From contig NZ_JAQYWD010000026.1 in NCBI RefSeq assembly GCF_030145145.1, positions 1 to 64,000 of the forward strand: a DNA stretch of 64,000 bases, in the 5' to 3' direction. Position numbers and translations under genes: made by a program. The stretch is from Desulfobacula sp. (lineage in GTDB: Bacteria; Desulfobacterota; Desulfobacteria; Desulfobacterales; Desulfobacteraceae). Shown piece after piece: positions 11,961 through 21,950 of this stretch (positions within the stretch are counted from its first letter, which is position 1; each line of letters opens with the position of its first letter). The notes beneath the pieces were generated by a model. The model saw only the letters and a program-made list of their open reading frames with translations, was not told the DNA's origin and searched no databases.

Positions 11961-12635
11961 ATGGAAATAAATATTCAAAAAAGAGTGCTTGAAGCAAACG
12001 AAACACAAGCCGATACGAACAGAATGTTTTTCAAGGACCAGAATGTGTTTGTGCTGAACTTGATGTCCTCACCCGGCTCGGGAAAAACCGAGACCCTTTG
12101 TAAAACCCTTGTACGGCTGATGCCCCGGATTCGCGTGGGCGTGATTGTGGGAGATATCTGCACCACCAACGACGCTGACCGGCTGGATGTAACCGGTGCC
12201 AAAGTGACCCAGATCAATACGGATCAGTTTGGGGGGGATTGCCACCTGGCAGCACACCTGATTTTTTCTTCGGCCAGGCAGTTGGGGTGTGAGGACCTTG
12301 ATCTTCTCATTGTGGAAAATATCGGGAACCTGGTCTGTCCGGCTGAGTTTGATATTGGTGAGGATGCAAGGGCCGTGATGTTAAGCGTAACCGAAGGGGA
12401 AGACAAACCATTGAAATACCCGTTGATGTTCAGGGTGGCAGACGTTGCCATTTTAAACAAGATTGATTTGCTGCCATACCTTGATGTGGATATCCGGTTG
12501 GCAAAGGACAATATACAACAAGTGCATCCCCACCTGCCGGTGTTTGAGATCTCTGCTAAAACTGAAGAAGGCTTTTCACCCTGGCTTGAATGGCTGAACA
12601 TAAAGGTGTTTGAAAAAACAGGAAAAGGCCTTTGA
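11961..12635 (+). CDS. hypB: Hydrogenase nickel incorporation GTPase HypB
   Basis: 224 residues, a SIMIBI-class GTPase. The P-loop is SSPGSGKTE, VGDICTTNDADRL is the switch segment, VENIGNLVCPAEFDIGE carries the conserved metal-binding Cys, and NKIDLL is the base-recognition motif. It lacks the N-terminal CxxCGC metal site and His-rich tail of some HypB proteins. It energises nickel transfer with HypA. Confidence 0.95.
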   Translation: MEINIQKRVLEANETQADTNRMFFKDQNVFVLNLMSSPGSGKTETLCKTLVRLMPRIRVGVIVGDICTTNDADRLDVTGAKVTQINTDQFGGDCHLAAHLIFSSARQLGCEDLDLLIVENIGNLVCPAEFDIGEDARAVMLSVTEGEDKPLKYPLMFRVADVAILNKIDLLPYLDVDIRLAKDNIQQVHPHLPVFEISAKTEEGFSPWLEWLNIKVFEKTGKGL

Positions 12636-12806
12636 CCGCTTTAGGGGCACAGAAATAAATAATTCCCCGATCTTGATTGTCTTTCAACTCGTCTTCTGCG
12701 TTGCATCAAAGGACACATATTTCACCTGACCCCTGTCTGCCGGCACTTAAGTCTCATGGTTGGCTGAACACGGTGTAAGGGAAAAGATAAAAAGGGAGAG
12801 AACATT

Positions 12807-13661
12807 ATGGAAAAGAAACGAATGGCATTTGCCGGTTCATGGTATCCTGCAGCCGCTGATGCGTGTGAGGCTTCCATACAAGGGTTTTTAAAAGAAAAGA
12901 ACGGGCCCCTGGCGGGTCGTTTTATGGGGGGGATTGTCCCCCATGCAGGTTGGTACTATTCCGGGTCTATTGCCTGCCGGGTGATTGCTTCTCTTCAGTC
13001 TGATGATAAAATTGATACCATTGTTTTATTCGGTGCACATATGCACAGGCAGTCCGAACCCTTTATCCTGTCCCATGGTGCCATTGAAACACCCTTTGGG
13101 GATATGGAGGTGGACAGGGAACTGGCAGATAAGATTTGTGGGGGTATCAGTATCCGCCAGAGACCGCCCCACAAATTTCCGGATGATAATACCCTTGAGC
13201 TTCAATATCCGTTTATTAAATATTTTTACCCGGATGTAAAAATTGTGGTCTGCGGTGTTGCACCGTCCTTTTTTGCCGGAATTATCGGCAGTATGGTCGT
13301 TGCAGAAGCGCAACAATTGTCAAAAAATATCAGGGTGATCGGTTCCACGGACATGACCCACTATGGGCCTGATTTTGGATTTACACCGGCCGGAACCGGT
13401 AACCGGGCCGTGGAATGGGTGACAACCGAAAATGACAGGGCCGCCATCCAGGCAATGATGGAAATGGATCCGTCAACGATTGTCGCTGAAGGGCTGGATC
13501 ATCAGAATATGTGTTGTGCCGGTGCTGCAGCTGCCACAGCGGCAGCCTGTAAAAACCTGGGCGCGGTCAAGGCCGTTGAGCTTGACTACGCCACCAGTTT
13601 TGAGAAATCCGCCGCCGAAAGTTTTGTGGGATATTCAGGGCTTCTTTATGCCGTATCCTGA
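12807..13661 (+). CDS. amrB: AmmeMemoRadiSam system protein B (MEMO1-like)
   Basis: 284 residues of the MEMO family, related to extradiol dioxygenases. The N-terminus KRMAFAGSWYPAAADACEASI and the segments IVPHAGWYYSGSIA and STDMTHYGPDFGF are typical. In bacteria this protein belongs to a three-part set with an AMMECR1 protein and a radical SAM enzyme; neither partner is in the window. It follows hypAB after a 170-base gap that shows no gene, and an AGGGAGAG site precedes the ATG. Its 3' end overlaps gltX by 16 bases on the opposite strand. The biochemical role is not established. Confidence 0.85.
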   Translation: MEKKRMAFAGSWYPAAADACEASIQGFLKEKNGPLAGRFMGGIVPHAGWYYSGSIACRVIASLQSDDKIDTIVLFGAHMHRQSEPFILSHGAIETPFGDMEVDRELADKICGGISIRQRPPHKFPDDNTLELQYPFIKYFYPDVKIVVCGVAPSFFAGIIGSMVVAEAQQLSKNIRVIGSTDMTHYGPDFGFTPAGTGNRAVEWVTTENDRAAIQAMMEMDPSTIVAEGLDHQNMCCAGAAAATAAACKNLGAVKAVELDYATSFEKSAAESFVGYSGLLYAVS

Positions 13662-15049
13662 ATCAGCCGGATAGCGGTTTTAATCCGTTGAACGGTTTTT
13701 TCCTGACCCAGGGCCAGCAGCATTTCAAAAATACCCGGACTCACCGTTGTGCCCGTAATGGCAACCCTTATGGGCTGGGCAATTTTTCCGAATTTGAGAT
13801 GGGTTTGATCCATGATTTTCTTGAATACGTGTTCAAGGGTCGCCTGGGTATACGCTTCAAGGCCTTCAATATCGTCTGCAATGGTTTGCAGCATATCCAG
13901 ACAGTCGGGGTTTAAAAATTTATGAGCGGCCTTTTCATCAAATTGAACATCTTCCTGATAATAAAAAGCAGCGCCCTTTGCCATCTCCACAAGGGTTTTA
14001 CTTCTGGACTGAAGGGTTTCAATAACCCCCTGGGTGAAGGCATCATTTTGGGCATCAATGCCTAAATTTTTCAGGTGAAACAGGAAATGATCTGCCAGTA
14101 TCTCCGGGCGTTTGCTTTGAATGTGTTTGGCATTCAGGGCCAAAAGTTTATCATTGTCAAACATGGAAGCGGATCGGCCTAGATGTTCCAGGTCAAATTT
14201 TTCAATGAGGTCATTCCTTTCAAAGAATTCCTGGTCCCCATGGGACCATCCCAACCGCACCAGATAATTGATCATGGCATCGGGCAGGAATCCTAAATGC
14301 TTATATTCCCCCACGGACATGGCACCGTGCCGCTTGCTCAGGCGGGATTTGTCAGCTCCCAGGACCATGGGAACATGACCGAAACTCGGCATGTCTGCGC
14401 CCAGGGCCTGGTATATCAGCATTTGTTTCGGGGTATTGATCAAATGGTCATCTCCCCGGATAATGGTATTAATCCCCATGGTCAGGTCATCAATGACAAC
14501 CGCCAGGTTATACATGGCAGATCCGTCACTTCTCTGGATAATAAAGTCATCCATTTCAGAATTTTGAAATGCCGTGTCACCCTTTACGATGTCCTGAACA
14601 ATGGTAACGCCTGTTTGGGGCGTTTTCAGGCGGACCACCGTGTTGTCGCCGGGGCCAAGATTTTTTTTCCGGCACCTGCCGTTGTACATGGGTTTTAATC
14701 CATTGGCCTTGGCCGCTTCTCTCATGGCATTGACCTCTTCCGGGGTACAGGAACAATAGTAGGCAGACCCTGATTCGACCAGTCGTTCTATGTATTCAGT
14801 GTAAATAGTGGCTCTTTCGGTTTGAAAATACGGGCCTTCATCCCAGTCAATGCCGAGCCATGTTAACGATTCCAAAATAGCCCCCACAGATTCTTTTGTG
14901 GATCTTACCGTATCGGTATCTTCAATTCTTAAAATAAATTTCCCTTTTTTTTTCCGTGCATACAGCCAGTTAAAGAGCGCTGTTCTTGCCCCGCCAATGT
15001 GAAGGGCGCCGGTGGGGGAGGGGGGAAATCGTGTGACAATTGGTTCCAT
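13646..15049 (-). CDS. gltX: Glutamyl-tRNA synthetase
   Basis: 467 residues of class I synthetase. The HIGH-type motif is in PPSPTGALHIGGARTALFNW and the KMSKS-type loop is KSRLSKRHG. It charges tRNA(Glu), and probably also tRNA(Gln), since a GatCAB subunit is encoded nearby. The gene ends 16 bases inside the convergent amrB gene. Confidence 0.97.
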   Translation of the reverse strand: MEPIVTRFPPSPTGALHIGGARTALFNWLYARKKKGKFILRIEDTDTVRSTKESVGAILESLTWLGIDWDEGPYFQTERATIYTEYIERLVESGSAYYCSCTPEEVNAMREAAKANGLKPMYNGRCRKKNLGPGDNTVVRLKTPQTGVTIVQDIVKGDTAFQNSEMDDFIIQRSDGSAMYNLAVVIDDLTMGINTIIRGDDHLINTPKQMLIYQALGADMPSFGHVPMVLGADKSRLSKRHGAMSVGEYKHLGFLPDAMINYLVRLGWSHGDQEFFERNDLIEKFDLEHLGRSASMFDNDKLLALNAKHIQSKRPEILADHFLFHLKNLGIDAQNDAFTQGVIETLQSRSKTLVEMAKGAAFYYQEDVQFDEKAAHKFLNPDCLDMLQTIADDIEGLEAYTQATLEHVFKKIMDQTHLKFGKIAQPIRVAITGTTVSPGIFEMLLALGQEKTVQRIKTAIRLIQDTA

Positions 15050-15152
15050 TTGTTCTCCATAAAATAAATATTGCAGAAAATTAAGACGTTACCTACCACA
15101 AGACCTGATTTCATTCAAGTGTGGGGACTTAAAATACTTCAGTTTAAATTTC

Positions 15153-15181
15153 TTGACACTTTTTGTTAATTGATGTAAAAA
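15153..15181 (+). promoter_or_regulatory. Predicted sigma-70 promoter for rpmF-acpP operon
   Basis: A perfect TTGACA (15153-15158), a 17-base spacer and TAAAAA (15176-15181) lie about 70 bases upstream of rpmF, the first gene of a long plus-strand run. The -10 is only 4/6. Confidence 0.5.
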
Positions 15182-15249
15182 TGTGTGTTTTATTATATTG
15201 GACCATAGCAATAGAAACTCAAATAAAATAATATAGTTAGGAGAGATCA

Positions 15250-15435
15250 ATGGCAGTCCCAAAGCAAAAGAGTTCTAAAGCAAGAGGCAGAAAAAGACGG
15301 ACACATTACAAAACAAGCGCTCCCACAGTGAGCGTCTGCCCTGAATGTCAAGAGCCCAAACTTCCCCATACCGCCTGTCCTGAGTGCGGTGCATATAAAG
15401 GAAGAAATGTAAACGACCTGGTCGACGACGAATAG
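15250..15435 (+). CDS. rpmF: 50S ribosomal protein L32
   Basis: 61 residues beginning MAVPKQKSSKARGRKRRTHYK, with two zinc-ribbon CxxC pairs (CPECQEPKLPHTACPEC). First gene of the plus-strand housekeeping run; rpmF normally precedes fatty-acid genes such as plsX/fabH, and here is followed directly by acpP. Confidence 0.97.
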   Translation: MAVPKQKSSKARGRKRRTHYKTSAPTVSVCPECQEPKLPHTACPECGAYKGRNVNDLVDDE

Positions 15436-15456
15436 TGTAAGGAGTCAGTCTAATCC

Positions 15457-15690
15457 ATGACGGTTGAAACAAAAGTGAAAAAAGCGATCGCTGAAAAGAT
15501 TTCAGGGATTGATATTGAGGATATTGTTCCGGAAGCCTCCCTGATTGAAGATTTGGGTGCGGATTCTTTGACCATTGTTGAACTGGTCATGTCAATGGAA
15601 GAAATATTCGAGATTGAAATTGATGATGAGGATGCTGAAAAACTGCACACGGTTCAGGATACCATTGATTTTATCAAATCAAAATTTTAA
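15457..15690 (+). CDS. acpP: Acyl carrier protein
   Basis: 77 residues, acidic and four-helical, with the phosphopantetheine serine in the DSL motif ([12 protein letters not shown]). Carries acyl chains during fatty-acid synthesis. It lies 21 bases after rpmF and 15 bases before rpiB. A fabF gene often found right after acpP is absent here. Confidence 0.97.
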   Translation: MTVETKVKKAIAEKISGIDIEDIVPEASLIEDLGADSLTIVELVMSMEEIFEIEIDDEDAEKLHTVQDTIDFIKSKF

Positions 15691-15705
15691 ACAAGGGTAA
15701 TTAAA

Positions 15706-16146
15706 ATGGATAAAACCACGTCCATTATCATTGGAAGTGACCATGCCGCCTATGAATTGAAAGAAAAAATCAAGGCATATCTGTCGGACAAAGGATATTC
15801 GGTTGAAGACGCCGGGACCCACAATGAAGCATCGGTAAATTATGTGGTGTTTGGTAAAAAGGTTGCCGGCGCTGTTTCAAGCGGGCAATATTCAAAGGGA
15901 ATTTTGCTTTGCGGTACCGGGTTGGGGATGTCCATGGTTGCCAACCGGTTTCCCCATGTAAGGGCCGCTCTTTGTTCTGATGTGTTCTCCGCACGGATGA
16001 GCCGGATTCATAATGATGCCAATGTGCTGGTTCTCGGGGGGCGTATTGTGGGGGATGTTCTGGCATTTGCACTGGTTCAAACATGGTTGGATACGGCGTT
16101 TGAAGGCGGACGTCATCTTGAACGGATTCAAAGTATCGATAATTAG
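15706..16146 (+). CDS. rpiB: Ribose-5-phosphate isomerase B
   Basis: 146 residues of the RpiB/LacAB family. The start [17 protein letters not shown] and the catalytic-loop segment [26 protein letters not shown] are diagnostic. Interconverts ribose-5-P and ribulose-5-P; ribulose-5-P feeds RibBA in the downstream riboflavin genes. Confidence 0.96.
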   Translation: MDKTTSIIIGSDHAAYELKEKIKAYLSDKGYSVEDAGTHNEASVNYVVFGKKVAGAVSSGQYSKGILLCGTGLGMSMVANRFPHVRAALCSDVFSARMSRIHNDANVLVLGGRIVGDVLAFALVQTWLDTAFEGGRHLERIQSIDN

Positions 16147-16169
16147 ATGTACGGGAAGGGGTAGAGGAA

Positions 16170-17414
16170 ATGGGGTATCTTGATCAGACGGATTTTGAAA
16201 TTGCAAAGATTATTAAACAGGAAGCACACCGCCAAGAATATGAATTGAATCTGATTGCTTCTGAAAATACGGTGAGCCGTTCTGTTATGGAAGCACAGGG
16301 GTCCATTTTGACCAATAAGTATGCTGAAGGGTATCCTTCCCGGCGGTATTATGGCGGTTGTGAATATGTGGACCAGGCAGAGGATCTGGCCATTCAACGG
16401 GCCAAGCAATTGTTCAACGTCGAATATGCAAACGTTCAGCCCCATTCCGGCTCCCAGGCCAATATGGCGGTGTATTTTGCCGTGTTGAACCCCGGGGACA
16501 GAATTCTTGCCATGGATCTTTCCCATGGCGGTCACCTGACCCATGGCGCTGCCGTCAGTTTTTCCGGCAGGCTATTTGATTTTGCCCATTACGGACTCTC
16601 CCCCCAGACCCAGCGGATTGACCTGAACCAGGTGGAAGACCTTGCAAAAAAACATCACCCAAAGCTGATTGTGGCCGGTGCCAGCGCTTATCCCAGAATT
16701 ATCGATTTTAAAGGATTTGCTGATATCGCTAAATCTGTGGGCGCACTTTTTATGGTGGATATGGCCCATATTGCCGGTCTTGTGGCGGCGGGTGTTCACC
16801 CCACTCCGGTGGGGTTTGCAGACGTGATCACCTCAACCACTCACAAAACCCTTAGAGGACCCCGGGGCGGTTTGATCCTGTCTTCGGAAAAATTTGCCAA
16901 ATCCATTGCCAGCCAGATTTTTCCCGGTATTCAGGGGGGGCCATTAATGCATGTGATCGCAGCAAAAGCAGTGGCCTTTAAAGAAGCATTGGATGACACC
17001 TTCGTCGAGTACCAGCGGCAGGTGATCAAAAATACGGCAGCCCTTGCCGCCGTTCTGATGGAGAGAGGCTATCAACTGGTTTCCGGCGGAACAGACAACC
17101 ACATGGTATTGGTTGATTTCAGTCAACGGGAAATTTCCGGGAAGGATGCCGAAGAACGACTTGGCAGGGCTGGCATCACCGTAAACAAAAATACAGTTCC
17201 CAATGAAAAGCGCGGCCCCTTTGTTACCAGTGGTATCCGCATCGGGTTGCCCCTTGTTACATCCAGAGGAATGGATGAAGCGGCCAGCAAACAGATTGCG
17301 ACCTTTATCTGCGATGTTCTGGATGATCAAGCCAATGTTGAGCGCATGGCCAAACGGGTGACAGATCTTTGCCGACAATATCCCTTATATCCCGGGGAAT
17401 TTTCCCATGACTGA
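16170..17414 (+). CDS. glyA: Serine hydroxymethyltransferase
   Basis: 414 residues. The PLP lysine is in [16 protein letters not shown], and the N-terminal [25 protein letters not shown] block is characteristic. Converts serine and THF to glycine and methylene-THF, providing one-carbon units for the adjacent dCMP-deaminase/thymidylate route. Its stop overlaps the next gene by 8 bases. Confidence 0.97.
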   Translation: MGYLDQTDFEIAKIIKQEAHRQEYELNLIASENTVSRSVMEAQGSILTNKYAEGYPSRRYYGGCEYVDQAEDLAIQRAKQLFNVEYANVQPHSGSQANMAVYFAVLNPGDRILAMDLSHGGHLTHGAAVSFSGRLFDFAHYGLSPQTQRIDLNQVEDLAKKHHPKLIVAGASAYPRIIDFKGFADIAKSVGALFMVDMAHIAGLVAAGVHPTPVGFADVITSTTHKTLRGPRGGLILSSEKFAKSIASQIFPGIQGGPLMHVIAAKAVAFKEALDDTFVEYQRQVIKNTAALAAVLMERGYQLVSGGTDNHMVLVDFSQREISGKDAEERLGRAGITVNKNTVPNEKRGPFVTSGIRIGLPLVTSRGMDEAASKQIATFICDVLDDQANVERMAKRVTDLCRQYPLYPGEFSHD

Positions 17415-17871
17415 GCCTGCGTCTGACAGACCTTCATGGCATGCATACTTTATGGGAATCTGTGATCTGGTTTCCAGCCGGTCTACCTGTATCAGAAGAA
17501 AAGTCGGCGCGGTTCTGGTGAAGGAAAAAAGAATTCTTTGCTCAGGGTATAATGGGGCCCCGTCAAAGGTGCCCCACTGCCGGGAAGTCGGATGCTTAAG
17601 GGCTCAATTGAATGTCCCGTCCGGGGAAAAACATGAATTGTGCCGGGGGGTCCATGCCGAACAGAATGCCATTATCCAGGCGGCCTATCACGGTATACCG
17701 GTGAGCGGGGCACATCTTTACTGTACCCATCAACCCTGTTCCATCTGTGCAAAAATGATCATTAATGCCGGCATCAAAATCGTCTACTATAAAGAGGGGT
17801 ATGATGACCCGCTAACCGTTGAGATGTTTGACCAGGCCAAGGTAAAACTTGTCCGGTTTGAGATGCCATAA
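17407..17871 (+). CDS. dCMP deaminase family protein (ComEB-like)
   Basis: 154 residues of the cytidine/deoxycytidylate deaminase fold. The zinc site is formed by [12 protein letters not shown] (HAE, catalytic Glu) and the [13 protein letters not shown] PCxxC motif. Likely deaminates dCMP to dUMP for thymidylate synthesis. The start overlaps glyA by 8 bases (coupling). Confidence 0.92.
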   Translation: MTEPASDRPSWHAYFMGICDLVSSRSTCIRRKVGAVLVKEKRILCSGYNGAPSKVPHCREVGCLRAQLNVPSGEKHELCRGVHAEQNAIIQAAYHGIPVSGAHLYCTHQPCSICAKMIINAGIKIVYYKEGYDDPLTVEMFDQAKVKLVRFEMP

Positions 17872-17886
17872 ATAAAGAGGCCCAAC

Positions 17887-18393
17887 ATGAAATGCCCATT
17901 TTGTGGAAACCTGAACACAAGAGTCGTTGATTCGCGTCCGGGCAAAATTGAGTTTGAAGTGCGTCGACGCAGAGAATGTCAGGACTGTGCCCAGCGATTT
18001 ACCACTTATGAGCGGGTTGAGCAGGTTCCCATCATGATTGTTAAAAAGGATAACCGCAGGGAAGAATTTAATCGGGAAAAGGTGCTGACGGGGATTAAAA
18101 AAGCCTGTGAAAAAAGAGCCATCAGCATTGATCAGATTGAGGCGGTTGTGGATGCCATTGAGCGGGATTTAAGGGAAACTAATGACCGGGAGATTTCTTC
18201 AACCATTGTGGGGGAAAAAATTATTCAGGCGTTAAAGCAACTCGATGATGTGGCTTATGTCCGGTTTGCATCTGTTTACAGAGAGTTCAAAGATGTGGCC
18301 GATTTCATCCAGGAACTCAAAAAAATCATGCCCAAAGACTGTTTGCCCCTAGAATTTGATAAGATGTCGGATCCGGTTGATGACAGATCATGA
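17887..18393 (+). CDS. nrdR: Transcriptional repressor NrdR
   Basis: 168 residues: an N-terminal zinc ribbon (MKCPFCGNLNTRVVDSRPG ... RRRECQDCAQRFTTYER) and an ATP-cone (PIMIVKKDNRREEFNREKVLTGI). NrdR senses ATP/dATP and represses ribonucleotide reductase genes by binding NrdR boxes. Very commonly found in this glyA-ribD neighbourhood. Confidence 0.97.
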   Translation: MKCPFCGNLNTRVVDSRPGKIEFEVRRRRECQDCAQRFTTYERVEQVPIMIVKKDNRREEFNREKVLTGIKKACEKRAISIDQIEAVVDAIERDLRETNDREISSTIVGEKIIQALKQLDDVAYVRFASVYREFKDVADFIQELKKIMPKDCLPLEFDKMSDPVDDRS

Positions 18394-19480
18394 TTTTATG
18401 CGGCAGGCGCTTATCCTTGCACGAAAAGCAATGGGATTTACCTCCCCTAATCCTTGTGTGGGAGCGGTTGTTGTTAAGAATGGGGAAGTGGTCGGGCAAG
18501 GGTTTCACAGGGCTGCGGGATGTGCCCATGCTGAAGTGGAAGCCCTTGATAATGCCGGCCCCAGGGCAGGGGGGGCAACCCTCTATGTGACCCTGGAACC
18601 GTGCAATCATTTTGGAAAAACACCGCCATGCACCCATAAAATAATCAAGGCAAAAATAAAAAAAGTGGTTGTGGGCTGTAAAGACCCCAACCCTTTCGTC
18701 AGTGGTGGGGGGATACAATACCTTCAAGACAACGGGATTGAAGTGATTTCCGGTGTTTTGGAAAAAGAGGCCCAAATCCTGATCGAAGCGTTTATCTGGT
18801 ATACTCAACATCATAAAACCCCTTTTGTGATCATGAAATGTGCATCCACTCTGGATGGAAGAATCGCAACGGCTGCCGGGGATTCAAAATGGATTACCAA
18901 TGAAGCGTCCCGGGCATTTGCTCATCAGATCCGTCATGAAGTGGATGCCATACTGGTGGGGTCGGGAACCTTACATGCCGATAACCCGTCTCTGACGTCA
19001 AGAATTGCCGGTGTTCAAACAAAAGATCCGGCCAGAATTATTCTGGATACCCATTTAACGATTAAAGAAGATGCCCGGGTGCTGACCCAGACATCCACTG
19101 CCAAAACCATTATTGTGACAGGCCCGGATGTATCAGAAGAGAAAAGAGCGTTAATAGAACAAAAAGGTGCCTGGATCATTGACGTACCGCTAAAGGAAGA
19201 AAAACTTGATTTAAATGAACTGATGATTAAATTAGGGCAGATGTCAATTTTAAGCGTATTGATAGAAGGCGGCAGTCGGGTGGCAGGATCAGCGCTCAAG
19301 GCGGGAATCGTAAACAAAATGCTGTTTTTTTTAGCGCCTAAATTTTTAGGATCCAGTGACGGAATTCCCATGTTTGAAGGAAAAGGTCCGGATCTGATAA
19401 AAGATGCGTTTGAGCTTAAACGGTTGACAGTGACTCGATTTGACACGGATATCCTGGTACAGGGATATATAGACATATAG
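18380..19480 (+). CDS. ribD: Bifunctional riboflavin deaminase/reductase RibD
   Basis: 366 residues: an N-terminal deaminase domain (CAHAEVEALDNAGPRAGGATLYVTLEPC, catalytic Glu and zinc Cys/His) and a C-terminal reductase domain (MKCASTLDGRIATAAGDSKWI and VLIEGGSRVAGSAL). Performs steps two and three of riboflavin synthesis. I chose the ATG at 18380, overlapping nrdR by 14 bases; an upstream TTG (18356) would be in frame but is less likely. Confidence 0.95.
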   Translation: MTDHDFMRQALILARKAMGFTSPNPCVGAVVVKNGEVVGQGFHRAAGCAHAEVEALDNAGPRAGGATLYVTLEPCNHFGKTPPCTHKIIKAKIKKVVVGCKDPNPFVSGGGIQYLQDNGIEVISGVLEKEAQILIEAFIWYTQHHKTPFVIMKCASTLDGRIATAAGDSKWITNEASRAFAHQIRHEVDAILVGSGTLHADNPSLTSRIAGVQTKDPARIILDTHLTIKEDARVLTQTSTAKTIIVTGPDVSEEKRALIEQKGAWIIDVPLKEEKLDLNELMIKLGQMSILSVLIEGGSRVAGSALKAGIVNKMLFFLAPKFLGSSDGIPMFEGKGPDLIKDAFELKRLTVTRFDTDILVQGYIDI

Positions 19481-19536
19481 GGTACCAATGGGGTGCACAG
19501 GATTGAAACGCGGCAAGTGCTTGGGAAATAAAGACA

Positions 19537-20202
19537 GTGTTTACAGGTATCATTGAAAGTTTTGGAACCATCAACCGCATTACGTCCAGTGGCGAGGGAA
19601 AGGTGCTTCATATCGGTTGTGATCTGGATTTGTCCGGGAGCCGAGTCGGAGATTCTTTTGCTGTAAACGGTGCCTGCCTGACGGCGGTCAGTTTAGAAAA
19701 ACATGCGTTTAAGGTGGATATGGCACCTGAGACGGTGGAACGGACAACGTTTAAGAATCTAACGATGGGGTCCCGGGTCAATATCGAGCGGGCATTAAAA
19801 TTGTCGGATCGAATTGATGGCCATCTGGTTTCTGGTCATATTGACGGCACGGGCATCATTTCTTCCATCGTCCGAAAGAGCAATGCCCTGATTATCAAAA
19901 TTAATGTTCCCCTGAAGCTGTCTGCGGATATGATTGAAAAAGGATCTGTTGCCATTGAGGGAATCAGCTTGACCATCAACAGGTGTACGGACAAAGATTT
20001 TGAAATCAGTATTATTCCTCATACTGCCGATATCACGACCATCGGGTTAAAACGGGTCGGTGATGAGGTCAATATCGAAACCGATATGATCGGAAAATAT
20101 GTAAAAAAGATGTTAATGGGAAGTTTTTCAAAAAACGATGCCTTGTCCGGCCAAAAAAAAGAGGTCAGCATGGAACTTCTCGCAAGGAACGGATTTTTAT
20201 AA
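19537..20202 (+). CDS. ribE: Riboflavin synthase alpha subunit
   Basis: 221 residues, starting from a GTG (19537-19539): MFTGIIESFGTINRI is the invariant opening. Two tandem lumazine-binding barrels are seen; DGHLVSGHIDGTG is the second-barrel signature. It dismutates two dimethylribityllumazine molecules into riboflavin and the ribityl-uracil. Preceded by ribD, followed by ribBA and ribH. Confidence 0.96.
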   Translation: MFTGIIESFGTINRITSSGEGKVLHIGCDLDLSGSRVGDSFAVNGACLTAVSLEKHAFKVDMAPETVERTTFKNLTMGSRVNIERALKLSDRIDGHLVSGHIDGTGIISSIVRKSNALIIKINVPLKLSADMIEKGSVAIEGISLTINRCTDKDFEISIIPHTADITTIGLKRVGDEVNIETDMIGKYVKKMLMGSFSKNDALSGQKKEVSMELLARNGFL

Positions 20203-20218
20203 CCTTAAGGATTTAGAT

Positions 20219-21421
20219 ATGCCGCATTTAACAATTGAACAGGCGATTGAAGATATTAAAAACAGTAAAATGGTTATTCTCGTGGATGATGAAGATCGTG
20301 AAAACGAGGGTGATTTGACCATGGCAGCAGAAGCGGTAACACCTGAAGCCATTAATTTTATGGCCACCCATGGAAGGGGATTGATCTGTCTTTCCCTTGA
20401 TTCAACGATTGCAGACCGGTTGGACCTGCCCATGATGGTGGACAATAATACCTCACAATACGGCACGGGATTTACCGTGTCCATTGAGGCTAAAATGGGA
20501 GTCACCACAGGGATTTCCGCAGCAGACCGTGCCACAACTGTTCTGACGGCTGTGGCCGATGACACCACCCCCAATGATATTGCCAGACCCGGACATATTT
20601 TCCCGTTGCGGGCCAGGGACGGCGGTGTCATGGTCCGGATCGGCCAGACAGAAGGATCGGTTGATCTGGCTCGGCTGGCGGGCATGAAACCTGCCGGGGT
20701 GATTTGTGAAATTATGGACGATGACGGCACCATGGCACGGATGCCGTCCCTGGAAAAATTTGCAAAAAAACATGGTATCGGTATCTGCACGGTTGCGGAC
20801 CTGGTGAAATACCGGCTTAAAACGGAAAGTTTCGTTAAAAAGGCCGCGGAGACGGTTATTCCCACAAAGGTGGGGGGAGAGTTCAGGATCATTGCGTATG
20901 AAAACGATCTCGATGATTTGACCCACATTGCCCTGGTAAAAGGGGAAATTGATCCTGAAAAGGAAATTCTGGTAAGGGTTCATTCAGAATGCATGACCGG
21001 GGATATTTTTTCATCCCTTCGATGTGACTGCCAGGACCAGCTCCACAGGGCCATGGCCATGATGGAAGAAGAAGGGTGTGGCGTGCTGTTATACCTTCGC
21101 CAGGAAGGCCGGGGCATCGGGCTTGTCAACAAATTAAAAGCCTATGAATACCAGCGCCAGGGTCTGGATACGGTTGAAGCCAATGAAAAACTCGGCTTTG
21201 ATGCAGACATGAGAGATTATGGTGTGGGCGCCCAGATGCTGGTGGATCTGGGGGTCAAGAAAATGCGCCTTTTAACCAACAACCCCAAAAAAATGATCGG
21301 CCTGGAAGGCTATGGATTAACGGTTGTTGAGCAGGTTCCCATTCAAGTTGAGCCCAATTGTTACAACCAGGGATATTTAAAATGTAAACAGGCGAAGATG
21401 GGACATTTGCTCCACATGTAA
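20219..21421 (+). CDS. ribBA: Bifunctional DHBP synthase / GTP cyclohydrolase II
   Basis: 400 residues. The N-terminal RibB half has VILVDDEDRENEGDLTMAAE, and the C-terminal RibA half has zinc cysteines in CMTGDIFSSLRCDCQDQL and the RQEGRGIGL motif. It makes both riboflavin precursors, from ribulose-5-P and GTP. The start MPHLTIEQAIEDI at 20219 is preferred; an ORF extension upstream overlaps ribE. Confidence 0.97.
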   Translation: MPHLTIEQAIEDIKNSKMVILVDDEDRENEGDLTMAAEAVTPEAINFMATHGRGLICLSLDSTIADRLDLPMMVDNNTSQYGTGFTVSIEAKMGVTTGISAADRATTVLTAVADDTTPNDIARPGHIFPLRARDGGVMVRIGQTEGSVDLARLAGMKPAGVICEIMDDDGTMARMPSLEKFAKKHGIGICTVADLVKYRLKTESFVKKAAETVIPTKVGGEFRIIAYENDLDDLTHIALVKGEIDPEKEILVRVHSECMTGDIFSSLRCDCQDQLHRAMAMMEEEGCGVLLYLRQEGRGIGLVNKLKAYEYQRQGLDTVEANEKLGFDADMRDYGVGAQMLVDLGVKKMRLLTNNPKKMIGLEGYGLTVVEQVPIQVEPNCYNQGYLKCKQAKMGHLLHM

Positions 21422-21469
21422 GGGGTTATTTTAACGTGTGATTAATATGAAGAATAAAAGGATATAAAC

Positions 21470-21946
21470 ATGCCCAAAATTATCGAAGCAGGCTTACAGG
21501 CCCAGGGTAAAAAGTTTGGAATCATTGCTTCCCGTTTTAATGATTTTATTACCGGACGGCTCTTGGAAGGGGCACTGGATGCCCTCATCAGAAGCGGCGC
21601 CGAAGATAAGGATATCACGGTTTTAAAAGTTCCCGGCGCCTTTGAAATTCCTCTGGCTGCAAAAAAAATGCTGAACCATGGATCCTATGATGCCATTATC
21701 TGTATTGGCGCCGTCATCCGGGGGGCCACAACCCATTATGATTATGTGTGCGCTGAAGTATCCAAGGGCATTGCAACGGTCAGCCTGGAGGCCGACGTAC
21801 CGGTGATGTTTGGTATCCTTACCACGGAAACCATTGAGCAGGCCATTGAAAGGGCAGGAACAAAAGCCGGAAATAAAGGGTTTGACGTCGCTCTGGGTGC
21901 CGTGGAAATGGCAAATCTTTCCGATAGTCTGAAAAAGGCACAATAA
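21470..21946 (+). CDS. ribH: 6,7-dimethyl-8-ribityllumazine synthase
   Basis: 158 residues. [19 protein letters not shown] and the substrate site [15 protein letters not shown] (catalytic His) identify lumazine synthase. Completes the riboflavin set with ribD, ribE and ribBA. An AAAGGAT site precedes the ATG. I looked for an FMN riboswitch upstream of the rib genes and saw none; they appear constitutive in the housekeeping run. Confidence 0.97.
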   Translation: MPKIIEAGLQAQGKKFGIIASRFNDFITGRLLEGALDALIRSGAEDKDITVLKVPGAFEIPLAAKKMLNHGSYDAIICIGAVIRGATTHYDYVCAEVSKGIATVSLEADVPVMFGILTTETIEQAIERAGTKAGNKGFDVALGAVEMANLSDSLKKAQ

Positions 21947-21950
21947 AATT

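Noticed and set aside
18300-19540. FMN riboswitch ahead of ribD/ribE
   Set aside because: No room: nrdR overlaps ribD, and the ribD-ribE gap is only 56 bases without the conserved RFN helices.
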